A stretch of DNA of 64,000 nt from Morchella semilibera. Lineage: Eukaryota; Ascomycota; Pezizomycetes; Pezizales; Morchellaceae. This document shows, in pieces, positions 20,730-31,486 of this stretch. A program made the translations under genes and the position numbers. The notes under the pieces are model-generated. The model saw nothing but the letters and a program-made list of their open reading frames with translations. It was not told the DNA's origin and ran no database searches. The stretch is taken from positions 1,395,973 to 1,459,972 of the forward strand of contig WBVU01000003.1 of the NCBI GenBank assembly GCA_009192285.1, given 5' to 3'. Position 1 is the stretch's first letter, and each line of letters starts with the position of its first letter.

Positions 20730-23412
20730 GAGCTTGCCGCCTAGTGAGAACCTTGATAGAATTAAAATACTCAAGTTCTTGTGGTCTGTGAAAACCGTGA
20801 CTTCATACTCACAAGATTTCAGCATGTGTTTCCATTCCCAGAAAGAGGCTACAATAGCTCTCATCTCCTTGTCATAGATGTTATAGTTGATCCCAGCAGG
20901 AGAAAACTTCTTACAATAGAAAGCTACCGGATGTAGTTTCCCATCATCTACATACTGAAAGAGCACTGCTCCCTGAGCAAAGTCACTGGCATCAGTTTCA
21001 ACCACTGTTCTCCTAGTAGGGTCAAAATGAGCAAGTACCGGAGCGCTAGTAAACCGGTCCTTCAATTCCAGAAAGGCCTATACATAAGCGGCGGTCCATT
21101 GCCACTTTTTACCATTTTAAAGGAGATCAGTTAGGGGCTTGCAAATTCTACTGAAGCATTCAATGGAGCGCCGGTGAAAATTAGCAAATCCTAGGAATGC
21201 TTGGATCCCCTTGACATCTTTGGGTTCCGGCCATTCCCTAACTGCCTCAACCTTCTCCTCTGACATAGATACCCCTTTCTCCGAGATGTGATAGCCCAGG
21301 TATTCTACCTCCGGGGCATGGAAGGGGGTCTTGTTAATGGATGCACATAGCTTATTCTCTGATAGCCGCTGCAGGACCTTATTGACAAGATCAACATGCT
21401 CTTCAATGGTCTCCGAGTAGATGAGGATATCATCAATATAGACAATCACTCCTTCATCCAGTAGTTCCTTTCGGACATTATTGATCATAGCCTGGAAGGC
21501 AGAAGGAGCATTGCATAGACCAAACGGCATCACATTATACTAATACAGGCCATAGCAGGTTCTAAAAGCGGTTTTCAACTCATCTCCCTCCGCTATCCTG
21601 ATCAAATTGAAGCCATTCTTGAGGCCTATCTTTGTGAAGATCCGGGCCTTGAATAACCTATCTCTAAGTTCGCTTATGATAAGTAGTGGGTACTTGTCTT
21701 TCACAGTAATTTTATTCAAGCCTCTATAGTCAACACATATCCGAAGCTTGCCATCCTTCTTTGTTATGAACAGAATGGGTGCTGCCGCTGGGCTGCTAGA
21801 TCTAGAGATTCTCCCTGCTGCCAATTCCTTGGTCAGGTACTCCTTGAGGGCCTTTAATTCTGGAACAGAACATGGGTATAGCGGCCCAAATGGGATTGTA
21901 GAATCAGGCAGGATCTTGATCTTTAGATCATTAGCAGAATGTGGAGGTAACTCCTCTGCCTTCTCTCTGCTGAACACATGTGCCCATTGCCGATTTTGTG
22001 TAGGGATTTTTACTTCTACATTCACACCATTTTCATCATGCCAAATGGCCGCTACTAAGTGGTACAACTCTTCTTCTTCTAGCATTTGTTAGATGGAAAT
22101 GGGTTCCATAGTAATGGCCGCTGGGAGTCAGTTCTGCTTGCAGTAGTCACTCCTCCAGCTGATGATATAGAGCTCCCAATTAATATCCGGATTATGCTTC
22201 CTTGCCCAAGCAATTGGCAGATACCCGAAGATCCCAGCTTTCAAAGAGACTGCCTCCCATCGGAGAGTCTCCTTATGATCTCCCATGCTCATGTGGACCG
22301 GGTGAGTATAGTACTCTCTGCTTCCCATCATGACATCTCCTTGAGCATCATACATTATCAGTGGTTGATCCCTCTGCACCAAGGGTATTCCATTCTTTTT
22401 GACAAACTCTTGGTTCAGGATAGGTCCTGTATATCCGGTGTCTAGAAGGAATTTCCCTTGGGAGCCTTCAACTTTTCCCTTAATTGTCCAAGACAATTTT
22501 GCTTCTAGCACAGGTCTTTGGCAGTATACTGGTAGGGGCGGAAGGGTTGCTTCTTCTCTTCTCCTCTTGGAGATTTTCTCTGAAGTTGTTTCTCTTGTTC
22601 TCTTTAAGTTTTGCATTTCAGAATGGGATAATTGCATGTAAGGGATTTCTTGTAGTTGGTTCTGTGATGGAGAAGACTTAGATACGGCAGCTCCTAACCC
22701 CTTTTATACTTCTCAGTATTATAGGCTGATGCTATTTAGCAATCTTTATGATGGGGCTCTGCCTCTACTAAACAGAAGTGTAGGAAGCAAGAGGGCCAGT
22801 GGAAGATAGAAATTAGGTTTAGAGAGTAAAGATTCTTCTTGGTAGACTTAGAATAATCTTAAGGGTCTTCTTCCACTTATTACAACTGATGATGAGGAAG
22901 ACTAGAACAGGTGGGCAAAAATGGAGATGAGTACTTATACTTCAAATCTCTCTGTTTACTGCATTTCACCGCTCTTACTAAGTTCCGGTGCAAACTCTGG
23001 TTTGGAGCAGAAACAATTCCTCCGCTAACCCGCTTCTCCCTAAGCGCTAGTGGGTGTTTCCGGTCCTAGAGTAAGCACCCTTAGCCAGGGTCAAGGATCA
23101 CCGTGACCTGCAGCCTAGCTGTCACACAGCTCCAGGCCTGCAATAGATGAATCTCCGCTCAGATGATCTACCCAAGGTGGCTACTGAGCTGTAACTTATT
23201 GTAGATTATTCCCAGGCATAGCCACTGCTGACTGCAGCAGAGCTATTCTTGCACAGAGGGATACTGGAGATGCCCGGCACTTAGACACCTTTCTCCAGCC
23301 AATCCTCTATTCACTGACAAGGTCTAGACTCGTCAGCCTATCCTTTCATGAATAGATCTCCACCTTAGCAGTCAGAAGGTAGGTACACTTGCAACAGGTT
23401 GTGGTCCTCACT
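20730..23412 (-). mobile_element. Broken Ty3/gypsy element H (protease, RT, RNase H, 5' LTR)
   Basis: Minus-strand relic. In sense order: an LTR (22749-23412), an aspartic protease with LLDTGYTGPILNQEFVKKNG (about 22130-22560), RT with CVDYRGLN, MMPFGLCNAPSAFQ and YIDDILIYSE (about 21120-22085) and RNase H with VETDASDFAQG (about 20740-21065). Gag, integrase and the 3' LTR are missing: the 3' side is cut by LINE copy 1, the 5' end by LTR G. The pol sequence is clearly distant from families A and M. Broken, with several breaks plus truncation at both ends; old relative to the LINE copies. Confidence 0.85.
22749..23412 (-). repeat. LTR H, 5' LTR of element H, truncated
   Basis: 664 bp that aligns in reverse complement with 27848-28574. 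Its outer end is cut where LTR G begins at 23413. Boundaries on the inner side (about 22749) are set by where the two copies stop matching. Confidence 0.75.
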
Positions 23413-23912
23413 TGTCACGGTATATTCTAGGAGCTAGGGAAGGGGAGGAGCGATTGGTAATTGTATTGGGATTCTTCGGGTTGGATTGATCGGGAGTTAG
23501 TATGGAAGATCGGTTGCAGGAAGTGATAGTATTTCTTTGGGGATCTATGGGGATCCGTGGTACGGTTTAGTAATCGATGGTAGGGAAACGATATATATAT
23601 GGGCTGGGATTTTCTTTGTCTTTCCTTTTCTTCTTTCCTTACGCAACCTCCTGTTATTAGCCCTTCTCTTTGGGTTTCTGTTTCTGGTTCCTTCTGGTTC
23701 TTTCTCTCGAATTTGTTTAGAAAGAAATATACTTGGTTATACTCTTTACTCCTGTGATCCGTACTCGGTTGTGCCCCTTGGCACCCCGTGCCGGAACTCG
23801 CTTGCCTCGTTTAATAGCTAGGCCCCCCGTCTCCTCCTGCGCCTCGCCCCCGACCCCCGGTAGACCTCTTGCCTCAGCCTTCCTTGATCACCCCCGACCC
23901 CGTTCTGTAACA
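23413..23912 (+). repeat. LTR G, 5' LTR of element G
   Basis: About 500 bp, starting TGTCACGG and ending CTGTAACA. TATA-like box acgatatatatatggg near 23589, then ACGCAACCT at 23641-23649, the presumed transcript start region. Confidence 0.8.
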
Positions 23913-23924
23913 TTAGGTTGCGTC
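23913..23924 (+). other. Primer-binding / self-priming site of element G
   Basis: ttaggttgcgtc directly after the LTR. AGGTTGCGT (23915-23923) is the exact complement of ACGCAACCT in the LTR (23641-23649). Confidence 0.6.
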
Positions 23925-24127
23925 CTTCCTAAACCAACCGGCACAACCATAATACTATGTCCTCCGATCTTGCCCCCCTGATGGAGCGCCTTCGGGCATT
24001 CCTCAGAATATATCCAGTACCCAACGAGCTGGATGGTGCAGAATGGTGCTAGGCCTACGACCTCTTTGAGGAAGCTTTGGCCACAATCTCCTTGTTTTTC
24101 CCCCCGGCTCCTACCGACGCCCCCGAA

Positions 24128-24606
24128 TCTAACGGGGCGGGTCGGGACTGGAGCGGGGCAGGACAGGTTTAGAGACAGGGACGGGAACAGGGTCGGCTCA
24201 GTAGACACCTGAGGCGAGACAGATTCAGGTTCAGGTTCAGGTTCAGGAACGAGGATGATAGAAGGGTTGGAGCCAAAGTAGTGTATTGCTAACAGAAAGA
24301 AGACGTTGCCTAGAGAGGCAGAAACATAGGAAAGAACCAGCACTATATATACAACTATCCCGTCGTACCGCTGACTTATAACCATAGAATCTCACAGAAC
24401 CTCCCATTCTTCTGTACCACCCATAGTATTCCCAATACCCATACCTCTATCCTGATATTACCCCATCCTTCCTAGCGCTTACATTCTATCACCCGGGCTC
24501 CTTCCTAATCCATCATTCTACTTCCGACATCGACCGATACTATGTAATAACCCTGTTGCGAAGGCGCCTTGACGGGAGGCGAGGTGCAGGAGGCGGAGCT
24601 GTGATA
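24128..24606 (-). repeat. Solo LTR, family F, inside element G
   Basis: 479 bp, plus-strand ends tctaacgg and gctgtgata, flanked by the perfect duplication ccgaa (24123-24127, 24607-24611). It contains a short TTCAGG hexamer run (24222-24245). Other copies: 34802-35315 and 50091-50573. Confidence 0.9.
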
Positions 24607-25379
24607 CCGAATTGGCCAACCCACTCGTCCCCGAATGCCCCATTACCACGATCCTGGAACCCGTCTATTCTGAGGTTGTTGCTAACCTCGCCTCTGCCAA
24701 TGTTAAGCTTGAGACAGTTACTACTGACCTTGAAGCCTCCCGCCATGCCTCTGCCGCTGCCTCCTCAAACTGCGAATCTCTGATTCAGGAAATTGCCGAC
24801 CTCGAACAGGACTTGGAAGATTCTGAGGCCCAACTCACCGCCACTACTCGCTAGCTTGAGATTACCACCGCCAATAGTGAGGTTCTCCTTGAAGACCTCT
24901 TCGCTTAGGAAACCTATGCAAAGGAACTCGAAGCAAACCTCACCGTTATGCCAGTGTCTACTCCCGCCTCCGTTTCTAGCAACAAGACCCGCTACCTCGC
25001 CCCCCGCTCCCACGATCCCCGCAATCTCAACAACTGGCGTCGTGAGCCAGTTGCCCAAGTACCCCAGGACTAGCAGTTAAAAGGTCAGCCCCTCTGGTAA
25101 ATACTGGCACACCAGAGGGGCCTGCCCCGCCACTCTCCCCCACACCTTTTGCCGCACCTGCCCCAGTCGCCACCCCAACCCCCGCCCCAGCCTTCATAAT
25201 GTCGGCTATTCCTGACTCAGAGGAAGGGTTGACCAATGACCAGTTGGTTATTGAATGTACCATTGCTCTGGATTTCCGCTCCCCAGCACGAACCCATGCT
25301 CTGATTGATACCGGAGCCTCTGGATACGCTTTTATAGATGCTATAGTGCGGCGCAGCTTAAAGGTGACAGAAATTGCAG

Positions 25380-25504
25380 CGCGAATAACTTTTCAACCAG
25401 ACAAGATATCAAAAATCTATGAGATCAGATTGTAGGTATAGGTATGATAAAGATTTTGATTTCATAGATTTTTGATATTTTGCCTAGTTGAAAAGTTATT
25501 CGCG
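25380..25504. repeat. Fold-back inverted repeat (MITE-like)
   Basis: Imperfect arms of about 43-45 bp, 25380-25424 and 25462-25504, the left starting CGCGAATAACTTTTCAAC and the right being its complement with a few differences, separated by about 37 bp. It marks the end of element G. No coding capacity; a small DNA-transposon derivative is likely but unproven. Confidence 0.7.
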
Positions 25505-26164
25505 ATGCCTTTTACCTATTTTTGTATGTAAAAAGTGCCAAGACTTGGTGAAGTGGAACAGTATTATACTCATTTATACCCTCTTCATTGCGGAATTACG
25601 GCTAAGATGTGATTTCCAGCCATAAGCATTAGCAAACCTGGATGGCCTTCTCAGACGTTCACGGCGCTCAGGACGCTCAGGGCGCATCCAAGACAAACTC
25701 AATCTTTGGAGGTTCTTTCAATCTCAGGGCGCGCCTGGGCGTGTATATCACGTCATGCCTCTCTTGGCATGAAGAACCCCTCCTGGCGCCATTACCATTT
25801 CCTGATTCCTCCTGGCGTGATCATAGATGCTCCTGAAGATACATATATCTCCCTGGCTTCACCTGAAGGTACCTATATTACCTGGAGCCGCCTGACGCTC
25901 TCACTCCTCACCCTGAATTAATAGGGGTCCTATTTCGCTCTCATAGCACTCATGATACCTCTAGTAGCTATTGGTCGTTAAATTCCGCTCTTCATAATAT
26001 ATCCATGTCCACGAAATAATGTTACAATAAAGATAATCCCGATAGAAACCCAATAGAAATAATCCCAATAAGAATAATCCTGATAGAAAGAATCCCAATA
26101 AAAATAATAACGTCTTCCAAAAGCTCAGAGAGCTATCGCGATATCTCGTAGGGACTTGTTCATC
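25505..26164. other. Non-coding stretch with an AATAATCCCAATAG minisatellite
   Basis: No convincing frame. At about 26030-26115 lie five to six imperfect units of about 14 bp of the type AATAATCCCAATAG. The segment 25650-25900 is rich in GGCGC and CCTGGCG motifs but has no recognisable gene. Confidence 0.55.
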
Positions 26165-27841
26165 TCATTCATCTCGCTCGAGATCCTGCTCTGGCTCAAC
26201 CGGGAGCTCCTGTTCTTCCTTCTCAGTCTCCCAGTAGACATCGACGTGAACTTCCCGCAGCTGGGTGCCAACAACCTCAGGATCAAGACTGTCCTCATAG
26301 TTAGTCCTCTGGGATGCCCCTGGAGTCACCTTGGTCCCCCTTCTAGAATTCCGGAATGCTGCCAGAGCTGCAGCGAGAGTATCATTATCTTCCTTAAGAC
26401 CATCTACTGGTATTACCTCCAGCACAACGCCCTTCTTTTCTCGTATTTATTTTCAAGGTTAGTATGTTTCGGCAATATCGTTCTGATCAAAAACTACCAT
26501 ATCATGAAGATTCTCCTTGATTAACTCTAACGTTCCAGCCTGATTTTCTGGTGTCCAGCTCTTACATGTGTTTGTCATTCTTGTGAATGGCTCTGGGGCA
26601 CACACCACATCAGTATGAGCATTCCCGATAGACCCCTGGGTAGTGGCCACTACTTACTCACAACCGTCTCATTCCCAGACTGAAAATGGTCTGGTTTCAT
26701 GTAAACTCCCATCGACCAGGCGCGCAACCCATGCCAAATTGCAGTAGCCACCAAACAGATCAGGATAGGGCTTATTAGCTCGAGAGATTCGGGATCCCTG
26801 ACTCCTCGCATCCGGATGGATACCTTCAAAGAATTTATAATATAAAATTTCAACTATCTCCGGCGCTAGGAACCGGCAACGATTCTCCTAACTTGAATAG
26901 CTGTGAGAGTTATACTCAATGCTCTAGTGGGTATGTGGAATTCCCACCTCCTAGTGATCTGCATGGCTGATGAAACGATCATTCTTCAAAAGGTAACGGA
27001 TACGGCTCGCCCGTTCGTGCGATGTTGGAAGCTTAGCAAACCCATAAAGAGATGAGTCGGCGAGCCGCCCTTTTACTTCATGCATCAAATGTGAACGGAC
27101 TCGGGAGTGAAGACTTCTGACCTATGCTTGGTTAACATCTCTCAGAACATTGGGTCAGAACATCAGGGAGTGCTGCTAGAGCATTAGGGAGTGTTGCGAG
27201 AGCACTTGCCTACTTAATGACGGTGTCATCAATATCTGTTTTACACCCCAAAGTGTTACAAGCCTTTTTCCACATATTTATTAATAGAACCGTTAGTCTT
27301 GCCGCGCACGGGAACAGTTCACGTAGAAGAGTATGCTCTCCGATCAATGAACTAGTACACTCGCGTTCTACTCTCTGACACTCAAGGGACAATACACTAG
27401 CACTCCTGGAACTTTGTGCTTTGCTTGACTGGTTTTTCTGAGAGCTCCAGGAGCTATCGTCAGCGCTTGGATAAGGGTAGGGGGTGCTCAGAGAGAGCAT
27501 ATGCAAGGAGACCCGGGAGAGCACGTAATCGTCTGTTGTGTCTTTGCTCTCGGGGACAGAGTAGGCTCGCTCGCGGGGCGCGGGGCTACTTAGCAGGGCA
27601 GGTCGGTAAAGTCGACATTGGCTCGGGGGGGATAGAGAGTGCTAGGAGAGATTTGGGGAGAGCTTGAAGGCATCTGAGGAGAGCTCGGAGGTATCTCTTC
27701 CTCAAATCTACTATGCAATGGCGACGAAGAGAATATTTCATCTGGGTCATGATGAGCCGGTGAAGAGAATTGGATAGGCATAGGTGAGGAGTCAGTAATA
27801 TGTATAACAGAGCCATAAGCGGTTAGGAGAATAGTTCTCAC
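26165..27841 (-). pseudogene. DUF6532-like gene relic X
   Basis: Multi-exon fungal gene relic, homologous in order and spacing to relic Y (56181-63690). In sense order: a Ser/Pro-rich N-terminal part (27590-27841), a block GEHTLLREL (about 27325), an exon starting VRSLHSRVRSHLMHEVKG (about 27122-26990), RFLAPEIVEILYYKFFEG, then RDPESLELISPILICLVATA and IWHGLRAWSMG (about 26660-26800), QAGTLELIKENL (about 26505), and GLKEDNDTLAAALAAFR near the end. An intron with a TACTAAC branch point lies at about 26455-26500. The APEIVEI...LVATAIWHGLRAW...G pattern resembles the DUF6532 family (function unknown, expanded in fungi). Frame changes and stops between the blocks make it a pseudogene. Confidence 0.6.
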
Positions 27842-27847
27842 CGGGCC

Positions 27848-28574
27848 TGTTATAGGCTCAGAGTCATTGATAGAATTCAGCAGTTACAGTGATAGGAAAA
27901 GTACCTACAGCCTGAGTGAGGATCGCTACCTGCTGCAAGTGTACCTACCTTCTGACCGCTAGGGTAGAGATCTATTCATGGAACGATAGACCGACGAGTT
28001 TAAGCCCTTGCCAGTGAATAGAGGACTGGCTAGAGAAAGGTCTCCAAGTGCCGGGCATCTCTAGTAACCCTCTGTGCAAAGATAGCCCTGCTGCAGACAG
28101 CAGTGGTTATGCCCGGGAATAATACTACAATGAGTTATAGCTCTGCAGCCACTAAGGGTAGACTACCTGAGCGGAGACTCATTTAATGCAGGCCCGGAGC
28201 TGTGTGACAGCCAGGCTGCAGGTGATCCTTGACCCTGGCTAAGGGTGCTTACTCTAGGACTGGAAACACCCGCTAGCGCTTAGGGAGAAGCGGGGTAGCG
28301 GAGGAATTGTTTCCGCTCCAAAAACAGAGTTTTCACCGGAACTTAGTTTGAGCGGTGGAATGCAGGAAACAGAGAGATTTGGAGTATAAGTACTCATCTT
28401 CATTTCCGCCCACCAGTTCTAGTTGTTCTCTCATCAGTAGTAACGAGCGGAAGAAGACCCTTAAGATTATTCTAAGTCTACCAGAAGAATCTTTTCTCTA
28501 AAACCTAATTTCTATCTTCTACCGGCCCTCTTGCTTCCTATACTCTTGTTTAGTAGAGGCAGAGCCCCGTCACA
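27848..28574 (+). repeat. LTR H, second copy, inverted relative to element H
   Basis: About 727 bp, starting TGTTATAGG and ending near CCCCGTCACA, the reverse complement of 22749-23412 and about 60 bp longer on the outer side. TATA-like box ggagtataagtac near 28380. The flanks do not show a clear 5-bp duplication, so boundaries are approximate. It lies between relic X and the frames at 28575-29331. Confidence 0.75.
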
Positions 28575-29331
28575 ATATGAACAGGAGGTGTTTCCGGTGC
28601 CCTGGAAGCACCCGCGGAAGCTGCTGGAGCAGTCGGTGGTTCTGTTGGGTAAACGGCGGAAGTTCGCCCTCATTTTTGCATTGGTTTGGCAGGCGGCCGA
28701 TTGCCTTTCTGACTCGTCATCACTAAACATTAGCAGGACCAATCAAATCAAGGACAAGAGCCACATTCACAAACCTCAACTACGTGAAGATTAGCCGATG
28801 AGGCAATTGCTTCTGTGGCTGCCGCTGTGGGTTTCTTTAGGGCCTTTGCCAATGCTCTCGCAGTTGTGGGAGGCACCGATGCAGGCTTCTTTCCACCCGT
28901 TTGGCTTCCCTGTGATAGGATTGGATTCATAGTCTCCTCATCGTCTTCAGAGCTTTCCTGATCGCTCTGGGCAGGGTCTTCATAATCAGATCCGCTGCTG
29001 TTATTTTCTTCAGCATTTGATTCCATACCGCCCATATGATCTTCGGTACATGAATCGACACCCTTCGTGAGGCATCCCATACCTCTTAGAGGATCCTCGG
29101 GTGTGCAGAAGGCCTTTGCTAGGGGCTGCCGATAGGGAGTGTTTGGAAGATAGGGGTGGTGCTATAGAAGGTCTCTGAGTCGTTCTGGGCGGGGGCATTC
29201 CTAGTGGCACTTGAGGTATCTCCGCATCCCTCATCAGGACACCTTGGGAGTCTTGTTCGTTTACTATTAGTAGGGGGGTATACTTCTCCAGTAGAAGCTC
29301 GCTTGCTAGGAGGCATGGTGATAGTAATCAC
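28575..29331 (-). pseudogene. Unrecognised gene fragment, acidic and Ser/Pro/Lys-rich
   Basis: Minus-strand open stretches that look like the N-terminal part of a fungal protein: a start MPPSKRASTGEVYPPTNSKR (near 29316), an acidic run SDYEDPAQSDQESSEDDEE (near 28970) and an Ala/Lys-rich part ARALAKALKKPTAAATEA (near 28830). A possible intron ends at about 28720 with TGCTAATG-TTTAG, followed by DDESERQSAACQTN. Frames change between these parts. It could be the 5' part of relic X, separated by LTR H, or an independent gene. No domain recognised. Confidence 0.4.
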
Positions 29332-29470
29332 GGTGATGACAGGGGTATCTCGAGAATGGTGTGGTTGGAGGAGCCCCTGCCCCTGATTTTGAGCACAAGG
29401 CTTGGCAAGGCAATTTTTGAGCTAAACCAAAAGCAGACGGACACTAGTATCAATCGGCTTAGTATGTAAT
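29332..29470. other. Short non-coding stretch
   Basis: Nothing recognised between the gene fragment and the tandem repeat. Confidence 0.4.
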
Positions 29471-29685
29471 CACAAGTGCTCACTCGATAACCTTACATCC
29501 CCCACAGCACTGGTCGTTACCACCTGAGCTACCGTGGTGAGGTGTTGAGATATGTTTTTTGACTAGATGTTATCACAAGTGCTCACTCGGTAACCACACA
29601 GCATCCCCACAGTACTGGCCATTGCTCTCTGAGTTATCGTGATGAGGCGGTCTGACATTTCAATTAGATATTGTTTTTTGACTAG
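29471..29685 (-). repeat. Tandem pair with tRNA-like promoter boxes
   Basis: Two units (29471-29566 and 29574-29685) sharing cacaagtgctcactcg at one end and tttttgactag at the other. On the minus strand unit 1 reads TAGCTCAGGTGG, a good match to the pol III A box (TRGCNNARNNGG), and about 30 bp on GGTTATCGAG, a weak B-box-like string. Unit 2 is diverged (TAACTCAGAGAG; GGTTACCGAG). A decayed tRNA-derived SINE is possible; no canonical cloverleaf could be drawn with confidence. Confidence 0.4.
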
Positions 29686-29828
29686 GTCTGATATTGTTAT
29701 TAAGTGATAGTGCAATATCGTCCTCTTGGTTAATAATTAAGTAATGTTTATTCGATTAAAACTTTTTAATATGTAGTTACACTAATAATCACGCTCATTG
29801 TGTACAGTCGCGTTTCACGAACTAAATA

Positions 29829-29994
29829 GCGTCCTGAAAACCATAGCTACTGTGAGCTGGAAATACGTCGAGAAAATGATATGCTCTAGTTTTGAAACCT
29901 CGGGATCGTGACGAAACAATTTTTCGATGTTAGAAACCCCCCCCTTTTATGTATCCATATTTCTGTCTCACAGTAGCTATGGTTTTCAGGACGC
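29829..29994. repeat. Perfect 28-bp inverted repeat, MITE-like
   Basis: Arms 29829-29856 (starting GCGTCCTGAAAACCATAG) and 29967-29994 are exact reverse complements across 28 bp with a 110-bp spacer. A/T-rich spacer, no coding capacity and no clear target duplication. Confidence 0.8.
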
Positions 29995-30100
29995 GGTGCC
30001 TCCCCTAGATATCCCGACGACTAGGAGAGGCCTACCTACGTGCCTCCTAGCTGCGAAGGGACTAAGTGGGGGGTCAACCAGCCTTTTAAGCGTGGTTTTG

Positions 30101-30160
30101 TTGGGCGTAGGATTGGGCGTAGGATTGGGCGTAGAATTGGTAGGGCATAGGACTGGGCGA
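30101..30160 (+). repeat. 12-bp tandem repeat
   Basis: Three units of TTGGGCGTAGGA followed by degenerate ones, in a non-coding stretch between the inverted repeat and LTR D. Confidence 0.7.
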
Positions 30161-30243
30161 ATTAGGAGACTATATCGACGTTAGTATTGGTGACTATCAC
30201 GAGATATGAATATATTCTGTATAGAGGTTGAGGTTGAGGGTGG

Positions 30244-30876
30244 TGTGACTGAGTAACCCGACGCAAAGAAGAAGATGACAATGATGATGCAGAAGGACTC
30301 GAGGAGCATAGCCTAAGCGGCGAGGAGACCGACGAAGACAAAGGTAACACCGGGCAGGCACAAGCACAGGCACCGGTGAAGGTAAAGGCAAGGGCAAAGG
30401 CACAAGGGCACAGGGCAGGGAGAGTGAGGACTGGATGGACCTCAACAAGAACGATGAGAGGTACTATGAGTTTCCTCTTGTTAGAGGATCGAGTCTGTTG
30501 GTACGAGAGGCTATGACTTAGAAATAGGAGTAAATTCCTATGTACCGAAATAACAGGAAGACGAGACAGAGAGAAAAGAAAGAAAGAACTAAAGGAAACA
30601 TCTAACCCCGTTATTTAACACTTCCCATCCTCCAGTCCGCTAGGACTCATACATCAGTTCATGGAAACCCACACAAACCCGTCGTATCCACACCTCACAT
30701 TCCTCCCCACCATCTTCGCTATTTTCATTACAAATCCATCACGCCATCGAACCTCCTAGAACCCAAATGACGACAACCTCCTTTAACACGCCCCTTCCTC
30801 ACTTAACCATTCCTCAACAATCACAACAGCGCTTCGACTACCGAAGCCCCGGGACTGATGGCAAGACGCCGGGACA
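30244..30876 (-). repeat. Solo LTR, family D
   Basis: 633 bp, plus-strand ends tgtgactgag and gccgggaca, flanked by the perfect duplication ggtgg (30239-30243, 30877-30881). It contains degenerate GGCAAA/GGCACA hexamers near 30350-30410. Other copies: 41261-41899, 63691-64000 (partial) and 1945-2070 (fragment). Confidence 0.88.
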
Positions 30877-31486
30877 GGTGGGGGTAGGTGAAGCCGTAGA
30901 GATAAAGCCATAGACATACAATTGCAAGTAGAGAGATGAGGGTGGAGCGTAATGACCAACCCCCTTCCTAACCCTAATCCTGTTTTCCACTTTAAGTCTA
31001 ATTTATTGATTCACTAAAGATCCTTAATTAAGCCTAATCTGGCTCTAAGAAGGCACCAAACGTAACCCAATCAGGGCAAATGATTATATTATTAGGCACA
31101 TAATAAGTTCAACATCCGTTCCGACCAGGACCACATAAAAAATCTAAATCAGCCCTAACCGACCCTACGATACCGAGCGCCCCCATCAATCATCACGACT
31201 ACTCCCAGAGCCCTTTCCAATCCTCCTCAAATATCCAAAACCTACAAAAGCTAGGTGAGATGTTAGGATGCCTCCTAATCACTGCTTACTAATAATCAAA
31301 ATCAAAACGCGATCCTCGAAATATAGCGCCAACGATCCTCTAAATATATAGAGACAAAAGAAAGGTATGTATACTACTGACTAATTAGTAAAGTAAACAG
31401 GGCTAATAGAGAATGGAAGATAGCTAACCGTAAGATATCGCCAATACTCTCTGAGTCGCCGCGATTGCCCACCTACCTGTCGGCAC
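30877..31486. other. Gene-free stretch downstream of gene Z
   Basis: About 610 bp without a convincing frame or repeat. It is presumably the 3' flank of gene Z. Confidence 0.5.

Larger units (their letters stand above)
23413..25379 (+). mobile_element. Broken Ty3/gypsy element G (5' LTR, gag remains, protease)
   Basis: Plus-strand relic. The 5' LTR (23413-23912) is followed by a self-priming site, an Ala/Leu-rich gag coiled coil (about 24610-24855, with a family-typical DLEQDLEDSEAQL), a Pro/Ala-rich stretch and an aspartic protease start (about 25200-25350, LIDTGASGYAFIDA). It is interrupted by solo LTR F (24128-24606) and ends where an unrelated fold-back repeat begins at 25380. The rest of pol and the 3' LTR are absent. 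Broken, with several breaks. Confidence 0.82.

Noticed and set aside
27848-28574. Target duplication for the second LTR H
   Set aside because: The flanking 5-mers at the best boundaries (gggcc, atatg) do not match and the ends are uncertain.
29471-29685. A genuine tRNA gene
   Set aside because: The A-box-like string is good in one unit only, the B box is weak, and no full cloverleaf with anticodon arm could be drawn.
30950-31000. Telomere-like ccctaa motifs
   Set aside because: Only isolated, irregular copies; no array.
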